Origin: an uncultured Oscillibacter sp.
Lineage (GTDB): Bacteria > Bacillota_A > Clostridia > Oscillospirales > Oscillospiraceae
Assembly (NCBI GenBank): GCA_951800675.1
Contig: CATOKC010000014.1
Span: forward strand, 1-36,211
Reading direction: 5' to 3'
DNA: 36,211 nt
Shown one piece after another: positions 23,662 through 31,408 of this stretch. Position numbers and translations under genes: made by a program. The notes beneath the pieces are model-generated. The model ran no database searches. It worked only from the letters and a program-made list of their open reading frames with translations, and was not told the DNA's origin. Every line of letters begins with the position of its first letter. Within the stretch, counting starts at the first letter, position 1.

Positions 23662-24126
23662 ATGGTGGAGGTAAATCTCAGAAATATGGTATGGCTGAAT
23701 CCAGATGATTACAAAAGTCAAGAATATGTGGAATTAAGACTGAACGCGCCAAAAAGCGAAAAAATATGTCTGGAATTTAATCCTCTAAAAATTTCTTGTG
23801 AGCCTGACTGGAATCCAATGTGGGAGGAGTGGCACTGCTATATTTCTCCATTAAGAATATATAAACAGGATTATGAGCTTTTGCTTGACTACTTCAACAA
23901 AATATATCCTACCAAAGATGCTTTCGATGGAACATTAGAACCGGCTTTTAACGTGTGCTTTTGCAATTGGATTGGAAAAAGTGATTGGCACAGGATTATT
24001 GATGAGATAGAGCGGGATTTGAGCCGCGTTAGTAACGGGAAAGAAGGACTGCTTACGGGTTTCCTCGCATGGGTAAAAAAGGCGCTTAAGCATACATCTG
24101 TTATTATAGTTGAGGGTAATTTATAA
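23662..24126 (+). CDS. Hypothetical protein in AT-rich island
   Basis: This is a 154-residue soluble protein I do not recognise. It is rich in Trp and aromatic residues (MWEEWHCYISPLRIYKQDY, NWIGKSDWHRIIDEI) and has no signal peptide or membrane segment. Codon use is AT-rich (ATA, AAA, TTA, AGA), unlike its neighbours, which points to recent transfer. The start could be ATG 23662, or ATG 23686 with TGGAGG 14 nt upstream. It follows a strong promoter with a long leader and precedes a recombinase remnant. Size and setting would fit an orphan immunity protein or other cargo of a mobile element, but that is only a guess. Confidence 0.6.
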   Translation: MVEVNLRNMVWLNPDDYKSQEYVELRLNAPKSEKICLEFNPLKISCEPDWNPMWEEWHCYISPLRIYKQDYELLLDYFNKIYPTKDAFDGTLEPAFNVCFCNWIGKSDWHRIIDEIERDLSRVSNGKEGLLTGFLAWVKKALKHTSVIIVEGNL

Positions 24127-24139
24127 ATATTCATTTGTT

Positions 24140-24389
24140 TTTAGCCTGGGGACTTTGGGAACACGAAATCGAATTGGAGCTCAGTATTTCACAAACGATA
24201 CGGTATCGAAACTGAGAAAGGCGCGCGCGATCGAACCGAACGAATGATTTGCTGCGTTTGCGCGGCTGCTCCACCACAGATGAGGAAATCTGTTTTGTGC
24301 TTTTGGGGACTGGCCTTAGAATCGGAAGGGCTTTCGCGCTTGCATGGAACGAGATTGACTTCGGCAGCGGCATTATAAGCATTTATTAA
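24140..24389 (+). pseudogene. Tyrosine recombinase (integrase) remnant with frameshift
   Basis: One frame (24140-24247) reads LGTRNRIGAQYF, then TNDTVSKLRKARAIEPNE and a stop. Another frame takes over near 24242 and reads DLLRLRGCSTTDEEICF, LLGTGLRIGRAFALAWNEID and GSGIISIY before TAA at 24387. LLGTGLRIGExLALxWxDID is the first catalytic-Arg block of phage-type integrases. The N-terminal domain is only partly present and the His-x-x-Arg and Tyr boxes are missing, so this cannot be functional. An inverted repeat CGATAC-G-GTATCG (24196-24208) lies inside it. The remnant ends 28 nt before the smc start. Confidence 0.65.
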
Positions 24390-24417
24390 GACAATGACAT
24401 ATAAGTCAGGTGAGAGT

Positions 24418-27400
24418 ATGTACCTAAAAGCGCTGGAAATTCAAGGCTTCAAGTCCTTCCCGGATAAAACCGTGCTGAACTTCGGGGAGGATATTACCGC
24501 CATCGTGGGCCCCAACGGCTCGGGAAAATCCAATATCTCCGACGCCATCCGCTGGGTCATGGGCGAGCAGAGCGCCAAGGGTCTCCGGGGCGCGAAGATG
24601 GAGGACGTGATCTTCGGCGGCACGGAACAGCGAAAGCAGGTGGGCTTTGCCCAGGTGACCCTGGTGCTGGACAACACGGAGCGCATCTTCCCCTCTATGG
24701 AGGAGGCGGAAGTGGCCGTCACCCGCCGGTATTACCGCAGCGGGGAAAGCGAATACTATATTAACCGCCAGTCCGTCCGGCTCAAGGATGTGACGGAGTT
24801 GTTTCTGGACACCGGCTTGGGCCGGGAGGGCTATTCCATCATCGGCCAGGGCAAAATCGACGAAATCCTCTCCACCCGGAGCAGCGAGCGCCGGGAGATC
24901 TTCGAGGAGGCCGCCGGCATCTCCCGCTTCCGACACCGGAAGGAGGAGGCGGAGCGGAAGCTGGAGCGGACGGAGGAAAACCTGGTCCGCATCAACGACA
25001 AGATTTCCGAGCTGGAGCTCCAGGTAGAACCCCTGCGGGACCAGGCGGAGAAGGCGAAGCAGTACCTCATCCTCCGGGACGAGCTGCGGGTATTGGAAAT
25101 CTCCGTGTGGCTAGAGAATCTGGACGCCCTAAAAATCAGCGCCCGGAAGCTGGAAATGGACTTCCACGCCGCCGAGAAGGAGCGGGACGAGGCCCGGGCA
25201 GCCCTGGATGCCCTCTATGCCGAGGGGGAGCGCTTCGGCGAGGAAATGCGCCAGAAGGACATGGAAGCCGAGCGGGCCCGGGGAGAGGCTGGGGAGCTGG
25301 ACGCCCAGATGAAAGACCAATCCGCCGCCATCGCGGTGTTGGAAACCGGCATCGCCCACAACCAGGAGAACATCGACCGGGCCCGGACGGAGCTGGTGGA
25401 GTCCGACAGCCGGGCGGGGGGCCTGGCGGCCCAGTCCGCCCAGGAGAAGGACCGGGCAGAGGGTTTGTCCCGGCGGCTGGATGAGCTGAACGCGGGACTG
25501 GAGACCCTTTTGGAAAAGGCCCGGGCCTCCGCCGCCCAGGCAGGGGGCCGGCAGTCCGAGGCGGAGGCCCTTCGGGGCCGGGAGGCCGTGGCCGTGGCCG
25601 CCGCCGCCGACGCGCGGGCGGAGGCTGCCGCCATTACCGCCGAGAATGGGCAGCTGGAGGAGCGGCGGAGCACCGTGGAGACGGAAAAGGCCGCCGCGGA
25701 GGAGCAGCTGGAACAGGCCGAAGCCAAGGCCAACCGCCGCGCGCTGGAGGACGCCCGGGACGACGTGCGGGCCGCCGCCAACATCATCGCGGGCCACAGT
25801 CTGCGGATGGAGGAGCGGGAGAAAAAAGCCGCCGCCGCCTCGGACAGGCGGATGAAACTGACCATGGACGCCGGGGCACTGGAGAACCGCATCCGGCTGC
25901 TGACGGAGATGGAGAAGGACTACGAGGGCTTTTCCAGGGCCGTCAAGCTGGTGTGCCAGAACAACCTGCGGGGAGTCCACGGCCCTGTGGCGGGGCTGAT
26001 GAGGACAGAACAGCAGTACACTGTCGCCATCGAAATCGCTTTGGGAGCGGGGCTCCAGAACATCGTCGTGGACCGGGAGGAGGACGCGAAGGCCGCCATC
26101 GGCTACTTGAAGCAGCGGGACGGGGGACGGGCCACCTTTCTGCCCCTCACCGCCATCCGGGGGGAGGAGCTGCGGCCAAACGGCGTGGAACAGGAATTCG
26201 GTTTTGTGGGCATTGCCTCCCGGCTGGTGAGCTTTGACCCGAAGTATCGAAATATTTTCCAGAACCTCCTGGGCCGGACGGTCATCGTGGAGGACCTGGA
26301 CTGTGGCATTACCCTGGCCCGGAAATACCACAACGCCTTCCGCATCGTCACCCTGGACGGCCAGGTCATCAACCGGGGTGGCTCCATGACCGGCGGCTCT
26401 GCGTCCCGGAACTCCGGTGTGCTGAGCCGGGCGGCGGAGCTGGAAAAGCTTCACGGCCGCTCCGAAGGGATGCGGGAGCGCCTGGAAGAGGCCCGCCGGG
26501 AGGAGGAGGCCGTCCAGCGGGAGCTGGCTGCCGCCCGGTACGACCTGGAGACCGCCGAGGGCCAGCGCCGCCAAGCGGAGGACGAGGTTTTGCGGCTGGA
26601 GGGCGCAAAGAACCACTTTGACATCCTGCTTAGATCCCTGGGCGAAAATTTGGAGAACCTGACGGGAGAGCTGGAGAGCCTCACCGGGCATTTGGAGGAG
26701 AACCGGCAGCGAAAGGAACGGGCGGAGCAAGCCATTGCCCGGCAGGAGGCTGAGGCCGCAAAGTACCGGGAACAGGCCAACCAGGCCCTCTCCGGCCAGT
26801 CCGAGCTTCTGGCCCAGTCCAGCGCCCTCACCGAGGAGGTCGCCGCCCGGAAGGAGGAGCTGGCCACCCTCGCCGCCGAGCGGGACGCCGCCCTTCAGCG
26901 CTCCGCCGACCTGCGCCGTCTGGCGGCGGAGCTGACGGGAGACCGGCGGCAGAAGGAGGAAACGCTTGGGAATTACCAAGAGGCCATCGAAAAGGCCCAG
27001 GCGGAGATCACCCGCCGACGGGAGGGTATAAGCGCCCTGAACCAGCGGCGTCAGAGCTGCCAGGAGCGGCTGAGCGCCCTGAACGAGGAAAAAATGGCCC
27101 TGGAGGCCCGGCGCACCGCCCAGAACAAAGCCAGCCAGGAGATGAACGAAAATCTCTTGAACCTGGAACGCTCCGCCTCCCGGCTGGAGCAGAAGCTGGC
27201 CACCTCCGGCATGGAGGAAAAGCAGATTATCGACCGCCTCTGGGAGCACTACGAGCTCAGCCACTCCGACGCCCAGGCCCAGCGCATCGAGCTGGAGAGC
27301 GTCCCCAAGGCTACACGGCGGATTGGAGAATTGAAAAAAGGCATCGCCGCCCTGGGCACGCCCAACATCGGCGCCATTGAGGAGTACGAGCGGGTGAACA

Positions 27401-27972
27401 CCCGGTATACGTATTTGACGGACCAGCGGGACGATGTGGAGAAGGCCAAGGGGGAGCTGGAAACCATCATCGGCGGCATCACCGGAGAGATGACCCGGAT
27501 TTTCGCGGAGCAGTTCCAGCTTTTAAACGAGAGCTTCCAGACTACGTTCCTAGAGATGTTCGGCGGCGGACAGGCCCAGCTGGAGCTGGAGGACGAGACG
27601 GACATCCTGAACTGCGGCATTGAGATCAAGGCCCAGCCGCCGGGAAAGACGCTGAAAACCATCTCCCTGCTGTCCGGCGGTGAGAAAGCCTTCGTAGCCA
27701 TTGCCTTGTACTTCTCCATTTTAAAGGTCCACCCCACGCCTTTCTGCGTCATGGACGAGATCGAGGCGGCCCTGGACGACGTGAACGTCACCCGCTACGC
27801 CCGGTACATGCGCCAGCTGGCGGGGAGAACGCAGTTCATCGTCATCACCCACCGCCGGGGCACCATGGAGGAGGCCGACGTGCTGTACGGCGTTACCATG
27901 CAGGAAAAGGGCGTATCCAAGATGCTTACCATCAATTTGAACGACATGGCAAAAGAGTTGGACATTCAGTAG
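24418..27972 (+). CDS. smc: Chromosome segregation protein SMC
   Basis: This is a 1184-residue condensin ATPase that organises the chromosome with ScpA/ScpB. The start is taken at ATG 24418 (MYLKALEIQGFKSF) because it matches bacterial SMC N-termini and has AGGTGAG upstream; an ATG at 24394 is in frame but lies within the recombinase remnant. Walker A GPNGSGKS is at residues 31-38, followed by the QGKIDEIL and FEEAAGISRFRHRKEEAERK motifs. Long coiled coils (about 160-500 and 670-1000) flank the hinge (about 515-660; GLQNIVVDREEDAKAAIGYL, GSMTGGSASRNSG). The C-terminal head has the signature LLSGGEKAFVAIAL and Walker B FCVMDEIEAALDD. Length is normal for the family. Confidence 0.97.
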   Translation: MYLKALEIQGFKSFPDKTVLNFGEDITAIVGPNGSGKSNISDAIRWVMGEQSAKGLRGAKMEDVIFGGTEQRKQVGFAQVTLVLDNTERIFPSMEEAEVAVTRRYYRSGESEYYINRQSVRLKDVTELFLDTGLGREGYSIIGQGKIDEILSTRSSERREIFEEAAGISRFRHRKEEAERKLERTEENLVRINDKISELELQVEPLRDQAEKAKQYLILRDELRVLEISVWLENLDALKISARKLEMDFHAAEKERDEARAALDALYAEGERFGEEMRQKDMEAERARGEAGELDAQMKDQSAAIAVLETGIAHNQENIDRARTELVESDSRAGGLAAQSAQEKDRAEGLSRRLDELNAGLETLLEKARASAAQAGGRQSEAEALRGREAVAVAAAADARAEAAAITAENGQLEERRSTVETEKAAAEEQLEQAEAKANRRALEDARDDVRAAANIIAGHSLRMEEREKKAAAASDRRMKLTMDAGALENRIRLLTEMEKDYEGFSRAVKLVCQNNLRGVHGPVAGLMRTEQQYTVAIEIALGAGLQNIVVDREEDAKAAIGYLKQRDGGRATFLPLTAIRGEELRPNGVEQEFGFVGIASRLVSFDPKYRNIFQNLLGRTVIVEDLDCGITLARKYHNAFRIVTLDGQVINRGGSMTGGSASRNSGVLSRAAELEKLHGRSEGMRERLEEARREEEAVQRELAAARYDLETAEGQRRQAEDEVLRLEGAKNHFDILLRSLGENLENLTGELESLTGHLEENRQRKERAEQAIARQEAEAAKYREQANQALSGQSELLAQSSALTEEVAARKEELATLAAERDAALQRSADLRRLAAELTGDRRQKEETLGNYQEAIEKAQAEITRRREGISALNQRRQSCQERLSALNEEKMALEARRTAQNKASQEMNENLLNLERSASRLEQKLATSGMEEKQIIDRLWEHYELSHSDAQAQRIELESVPKATRRIGELKKGIAALGTPNIGAIEEYERVNTRYTYLTDQRDDVEKAKGELETIIGGITGEMTRIFAEQFQLLNESFQTTFLEMFGGGQAQLELEDETDILNCGIEIKAQPPGKTLKTISLLSGGEKAFVAIALYFSILKVHPTPFCVMDEIEAALDDVNVTRYARYMRQLAGRTQFIVITHRRGTMEEADVLYGVTMQEKGVSKMLTINLNDMAKELDIQ

Positions 27973-27988
27973 AAAGGGTAACAACACA

Positions 27989-28243
27989 ATGACTTTACGG
28001 CAGAAGATATGGGTTACCCTGGCGGTGTTCGCGGCGTCCGCGGTGATTGTAGTCCTTGGCGAGTGCCTGGGGAATCCGGGCGTGACCGCCAGCGGCTTGC
28101 TTTTGTTCCTCGCGGCGATTCTGGCAGCCCTGTTTTGCTGGCGCTGTCCTTACTGCGGCAAGGGGTTTAATCCGCCCTTCAAGAAAAAGAAATGCGCCCG
28201 CTGCGGGCGGGAGATCGACTACGAGGCCCGGAGGAAGTTTTGA
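27989..28243 (+). CDS. Small membrane protein with zinc ribbon
   Basis: This is an 84-residue protein starting 16 nt after smc behind AAAGGG. Two hydrophobic segments (about residues 7-25 and 33-50) form a membrane hairpin. The C-terminal tail contains CPYCGKGF and CARCGREI, a four-cysteine zinc ribbon facing the cytoplasm. The function is unknown. It is probably co-transcribed with smc, and its position between smc and ftsY is its only functional hint. Confidence 0.7.
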   Translation: MTLRQKIWVTLAVFAASAVIVVLGECLGNPGVTASGLLLFLAAILAALFCWRCPYCGKGFNPPFKKKKCARCGREIDYEARRKF

Positions 28244-28377
28244 TTCCAGCGGCTTGAGAAGGGTGTTCTGCCGAGAGAAGGGCGGTTTTGGAAAAAGGCA
28301 AACGCATACCCCCACCGCCAAGTGAGCGGCAGCGGAAAGAGGAGGAAGTCCATTCGATACTCCCCCAGGGACCGTAC

Positions 28378-28447
28378 TTCCTTTTCTCTTTTGGACCGTG
28401 CACGGCCCGTTTTCTCTTTTCCTTCTGAAAGGAAAAGAGAAAACGGG
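28378..28447 (+). other. Perfect 19-bp hairpin with a competing upstream repeat, in the ftsY leader
   Basis: A perfect 19-bp stem (28406-28424 with 28429-28447), loop CTGA, lies 49 nt before ftsY. A second copy of TTTTCTCTTTT (28382-28392) can pair with the same purine arm (AAAAGAGAAAA), so two mutually exclusive structures are possible. The palindrome CCGTGCACGG (28396-28405) lies between the copies, and a small CAGCCAT/ATGGCTG hairpin (28460-28477) follows. There is no T run, so a simple terminator is less likely than a leader or processing structure. Confidence 0.5.
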
Positions 28448-28495
28448 GGTGCAAAGAACCAGCCATCTTCATGGCTGAATCCATAAGGAGGACCC

Positions 28496-29368
28496 ATGGG
28501 TTTTTTTGACAAACTAAAAAAGATTACCACCAACCTGTTCACCACCTATACCGAGGCCGACGAGGCCTTCTTCGAGGAGCTGGAGGAGACCCTCATCCTC
28601 TCCGACTTCGGCATGGAAATCGCCATAGAGACCGTGGAGAAGCTCCGGGAGAAGGTCCGCAAGGAAAAACTCGTGAGCCAGGAGGAGGTCCGCGCCGCCC
28701 TGCGGGAAATCATCGTGGAGGCACTGAACGTGGGCACCACGGAGGTGAATGTCTCCACCTCCCCCTGCGTCTTTCTCTTCATCGGGGTCAACGGCGTAGG
28801 GAAAACCACCTCCATCGGCAAGATGGCGAACCTCCTGCGCTACGGTGGGAAGAAGTGCCTTCTCTGCGCGGCGGATACCTTCCGGGCCGCCGCCGCCGAC
28901 CAGCTGGAAATCTGGTCGGAGCGGGCCAAGGCGGACCTGATCCGCCAGCACGAGGGAGCGGACCCCGGCGCGGTGCTCTTCGACGCCCTTCAGGCCGCCA
29001 AGGCCCGGGGGGTGGACGTGGTGCTCTGCGACACGGCGGGACGGCTCCACAATAAGGCCAATCTCATGGCGGAGCTTGCCAAGCTCTCCAAGATCATCGA
29101 CCGGGAATGTCCCGGCGCGGCCCGGGAGACCCTGCTGGTGCTGGACGCCACCACGGGCCAGAACGGCTTGGTCCAGGCCAAGACCTTCAAAGAGGCGGCG
29201 GGGCTGACGGGCATCATCCTCACCAAGCTGGACGGCACCGCCAAGGGCGGCATCGCCGTGGCGATCGCGAAGGAGTTGGGCGTGCCTGTGAAGTTCGCCG
29301 GAGTGGGCGAGGGCATTGACGATCTCCGGCCCTTCGACTCGGAGGAATATGCGGAAGCCATTATTTGA
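28496..29368 (+). CDS. ftsY: Signal recognition particle receptor FtsY
   Basis: This is a 290-residue SRP GTPase that docks the Ffh-ribosome complex at the membrane for co-translational insertion. A short helical N domain (residues 1-85) follows directly from the start, without the acidic A domain of E. coli FtsY, as is usual in Firmicutes. The G domain shows G1 GVNGVGKTT (97-105), [34 protein letters not shown] and the closing [20 protein letters not shown] precedes ATG 28496. It follows smc and the zinc-ribbon gene on the same strand, a common Firmicute order, after a 250-bp gap with hairpins. Confidence 0.97.
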   Translation: MGFFDKLKKITTNLFTTYTEADEAFFEELEETLILSDFGMEIAIETVEKLREKVRKEKLVSQEEVRAALREIIVEALNVGTTEVNVSTSPCVFLFIGVNGVGKTTSIGKMANLLRYGGKKCLLCAADTFRAAAADQLEIWSERAKADLIRQHEGADPGAVLFDALQAAKARGVDVVLCDTAGRLHNKANLMAELAKLSKIIDRECPGAARETLLVLDATTGQNGLVQAKTFKEAAGLTGIILTKLDGTAKGGIAVAIAKELGVPVKFAGVGEGIDDLRPFDSEEYAEAII

Positions 29369-29374
29369 CCTGGG

Positions 29375-29392
29375 AGGGGAGCGGACTCCCCT
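29375..29392 (+). terminator. Small hairpin after ftsY
   Basis: AGGGGAG (29375-29381) pairs with CTCCCCT (29386-29392), loop CGGA, followed by TT. It is a weak terminator candidate. Confidence 0.35.
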
Positions 29393-29500
29393 TTCGACCA
29401 CCCCATTGCCAGAGGCGCTGCGTCATTGGTGTGTGCCCAAGGCGCACGGGCCGGGGTATTTTCCTGACGCGCGTGTCGCCAGGAGAATGATTTAAATTGA

Positions 29501-29549
29501 TTTCTCCGCTTGTGCGGAGAAACCAGGGGCATGCCCCCTGAACCCCTGG
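29501..29549 (+). other. Stem-loops in the rph leader
   Basis: TTTCTCCGC (29501-29509) pairs perfectly with GCGGAGAAA (29514-29522). A second stem, CCAGGGG (29523-29529) with CCCCTGG (29543-29549), follows at once. They sit 30 nt before the start codon of rph. No known riboswitch is recognised; a processing or attenuation role is possible. Confidence 0.4.
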
Positions 29550-29578
29550 AGGGGTATATAATTGGAGGAGGAATTGAT

Positions 29579-30301
29579 TTGACCAGAGAAGACGACCGGA
29601 TGTTCAACGAGCTGCGGTCTGTGAAAATCACCACGGATTTTGTCAAATTCGCCGAGGGCAGCTGCCTGATTCAGTGCGGGGACACCATGGTCCTCTGCTG
29701 CGCCAGCGTGGAGGAGAAAACGCCGCCCCACGTCCCCTATGGAGAGGGCTGGATTACCGCCGAGTACTCCATGCTACCCCGGGCCAATCGGGAGCGGAGC
29801 CGCCGGGATGTTGCCAAGCTGAAATTGTCCCCCCGGAGCGCCGAGATTCAGCGTCTGGTGGGCCGGTCTCTCCGCTCCGCCGTGGATATGAGAAAGCTGG
29901 GGGAGCGGACCATTACCATCGACTGCGACGTGCTCCAGGGAGACGGCGGGACCCGGACCGCCTCCGTTACCGGGGGCTTTGTGGCCCTGGCGCTGGCTTG
30001 CCGGAGGCTGGTGGAAAACGGCGATCTGGGCGCCAGCCCCATCCGGCACTACGTCACCGGCGTATCCGCCGGGATTGTGGACGACACGCCCCTGCTGGAC
30101 CTCCGCTACAGCGAGGACAGCCGGGCCCAGGTGGACTTGAACTGCGTGATGAACGAGTTGGGAGAGCTCATTGAGATTCAGGGCACCGGCGAGGGCCGGG
30201 CCTTCAGCCCCGCGGAACAGCAGGAGCTGGTGCGCCTGTGCGCCAAGGGCTGCAAGGAGCTGCTGGCGGTCCAGAAAGAAGCCCTGGGAGGGAAATTCTG
30301 A
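29579..30301 (+). CDS. rph: Ribonuclease PH
   Basis: This is a 240-residue phosphorolytic 3'-5' exoribonuclease that trims tRNA 3' ends. The start is taken at TTG 29579, because GGAGGAGG (29564-29571) sits 7 nt upstream; the next ATG (29600) has no ribosome site. Family motifs are clear: ELRSVKI, AEGSCLIQCGDTMVLC, GWITAEYSMLPRA, EIQRLVGRSLRSAVD, TITIDCDVLQGDGGTRTAS and SAGIVDDTPLLDL. The usual N-terminal RPDGR is replaced by the looser TREDDRMFNE. The gene overlaps rdgB by one base in TGATG, so the two are translationally coupled. Confidence 0.95.
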   Translation: MTREDDRMFNELRSVKITTDFVKFAEGSCLIQCGDTMVLCCASVEEKTPPHVPYGEGWITAEYSMLPRANRERSRRDVAKLKLSPRSAEIQRLVGRSLRSAVDMRKLGERTITIDCDVLQGDGGTRTASVTGGFVALALACRRLVENGDLGASPIRHYVTGVSAGIVDDTPLLDLRYSEDSRAQVDLNCVMNELGELIEIQGTGEGRAFSPAEQQELVRLCAKGCKELLAVQKEALGGKF

Positions 30302-30897
30302 TGGCGGAGAAATTTGTGCTGGCGACCCACAACCCGGGAAAGCTGGCGGAGATGAAGGCGATTTTGTCCGGCTTAGGCGTGGAGGTTGTCAGCCCTGCCG
30401 AGGCCGGGGTGGAGGTGGACGTGGAGGAGACCGGGACCACCTTTGCCGAAAATGCGATGTTAAAGGCCCGGGCCATCTGCGCCGCGGCGGGACTGCCTGC
30501 CATCGCCGATGATTCCGGACTATGCGTGGACGCTTTGAACGGCGGCCCCGGGGTCTACTCCGCCCGCTACGGCGGGGAGGGCTTGGACGACGCGGGGCGG
30601 CGGCGTCTGCTGCTCCAGAATCTCCGGGGCCAGACCACTCGGGCGGCCCACTTTACCTGCGCCGTGGCCTGTGCCTTCCCCAATGGGGATACGCTGGAGG
30701 CGGAGGGCCGCTGTGACGGGGCCATCGCCTTCGCCCCCTTGGGGGAGGGCGGCTTTGGCTATGACCCGGTGTTCCTGATTCCCGAGAAGGGCAAGACCTT
30801 TGGACAAATCGGCCCGGAGGAGAAGAGCAAAATTTCCCACCGGGGAAAGGCCCTGGCGGCCTTTGCGGAGAAGCTGAAAGCCTACTTGAATAAATAA
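30301..30897 (+). CDS. rdgB: XTP/dITP diphosphatase (non-canonical purine NTP pyrophosphatase)
   Basis: This is a 198-residue house-cleaning enzyme that hydrolyses dITP/XTP to monophosphates, keeping deaminated purines out of nucleic acids. Motifs of the Ham1/RdgB family are visible: LATHNPGKLAEM at the N-terminus, ADDSGLCVDALNGGPGVYSA with the metal-binding acidic residues, GGFGYDPVFLIPE and SHRGKALAAF. Length is typical. It starts in a one-base overlap with rph. The frame continues open beyond the TAA stop into a hydrophobic stretch, described separately. Confidence 0.96.
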   Translation: MAEKFVLATHNPGKLAEMKAILSGLGVEVVSPAEAGVEVDVEETGTTFAENAMLKARAICAAAGLPAIADDSGLCVDALNGGPGVYSARYGGEGLDDAGRRRLLLQNLRGQTTRAAHFTCAVACAFPNGDTLEAEGRCDGAIAFAPLGEGGFGYDPVFLIPEKGKTFGQIGPEEKSKISHRGKALAAFAEKLKAYLNK

Positions 30898-30930
30898 GTA
30901 AAGAGACGCGGACATGAAGGGCGTAAGACC

Positions 30931-31053
30931 CTGCTTTTAGGGAGCGCGTTGAGCCTGCTGGGCATCGCGTTTTCCTTGAACAATGTCGTAGCCATTGGCT
31001 GCGGCGCTGGCGGGCTTCTTCTGGCCTTAATCGGACATGCGAAAGGAGATTGA
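30931..31053 (+). CDS. Candidate small membrane ORF behind rdgB (non-ATG start)
   Basis: In the same frame as rdgB, directly after its stop, codons 30898-31050 encode a basic start followed by two hydrophobic stretches (LLLGSALSLLGIAF and AIGCGAGGLLLALIG) and end in TGA. This is typical of a tiny two-helix membrane protein. There is no in-frame ATG. CTG 30931, or TTG 30949 with AGGGAG before it, could start it. The gap to yhbY is 3 nt, and yhbY's ribosome site lies in its last codons. It may also be the relic of a longer gene. Confidence 0.35.
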   Translation: MLLGSALSLLGIAFSLNNVVAIGCGAGGLLLALIGHAKGD

Positions 31054-31056
31054 GCG

Positions 31057-31383
31057 TTGGACTTAACAAGCAAACAGCGGGCCCAATTGCGGGGCCTGGC
31101 CAACGGCATTGATACCATCCTCCAGATTGGCAAGGAGGGAATCGGAGAAAACCTCATCAAACAGGCTGACGACGCCTTAGAGGCCCGGGAGCTCATCAAG
31201 GGCCGGGTGCTGGAGAACAATCTAGACTATGACGCCCGCACGGCGGCGGAGGAGCTGGCGAAGGCCACCCGCAGCGAGGTGGTCCAGGTTATCGGCACCA
31301 AGTTCGTTCTATACCGGGAGACCCACTCCAAGCCGAAGGAGAAGCGGATTCAACTGGTAAAAGAGCGGAAGAAGAAACTTTAA
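31057..31383 (+). CDS. yhbY: YhbY/CRM-domain RNA-binding protein
   Basis: This is a 108-residue protein. The start is TTG 31057 with AAGGAG 8 nt upstream. The CRM domain covers most of the length: LTSKQRAQLRGLANGI, ILQIGKEGIGENLIKQADDA, LEARELIKGRVL and VVQVIGTKFVLYRE. The GKEG loop corresponds to the conserved GxxG of this fold. Family members bind pre-50S ribosomal particles and assist ribosome assembly. The C-terminus is strongly basic (KEKRIQLVKERKKKL). It lies in the usual place before nadD. Confidence 0.93.
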   Translation: MDLTSKQRAQLRGLANGIDTILQIGKEGIGENLIKQADDALEARELIKGRVLENNLDYDARTAAEELAKATRSEVVQVIGTKFVLYRETHSKPKEKRIQLVKERKKKL

Positions 31384-31408
31384 TCCTGTCTGCAAGGGGG
31401 CTTCCATT

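Noticed and set aside
24361..24400. TTGACT/TATAAG as a promoter for smc inside the recombinase remnant
   Set aside because: The spacing is only 13 nt, too short for a sigma-A promoter.
25129..27264. Minus-strand open frame of 711 codons inside smc
   Set aside because: Antisense shadow of the coiled-coil coding region, rich in Leu/Gly/Gln without recognisable domains.
29557..29562. TATAAT just before the rph ribosome site, as a possible -10 element
   Set aside because: No -35 element at 16-18 nt upstream, and a start of transcription there would leave almost no leader and cut into the ribosome site.
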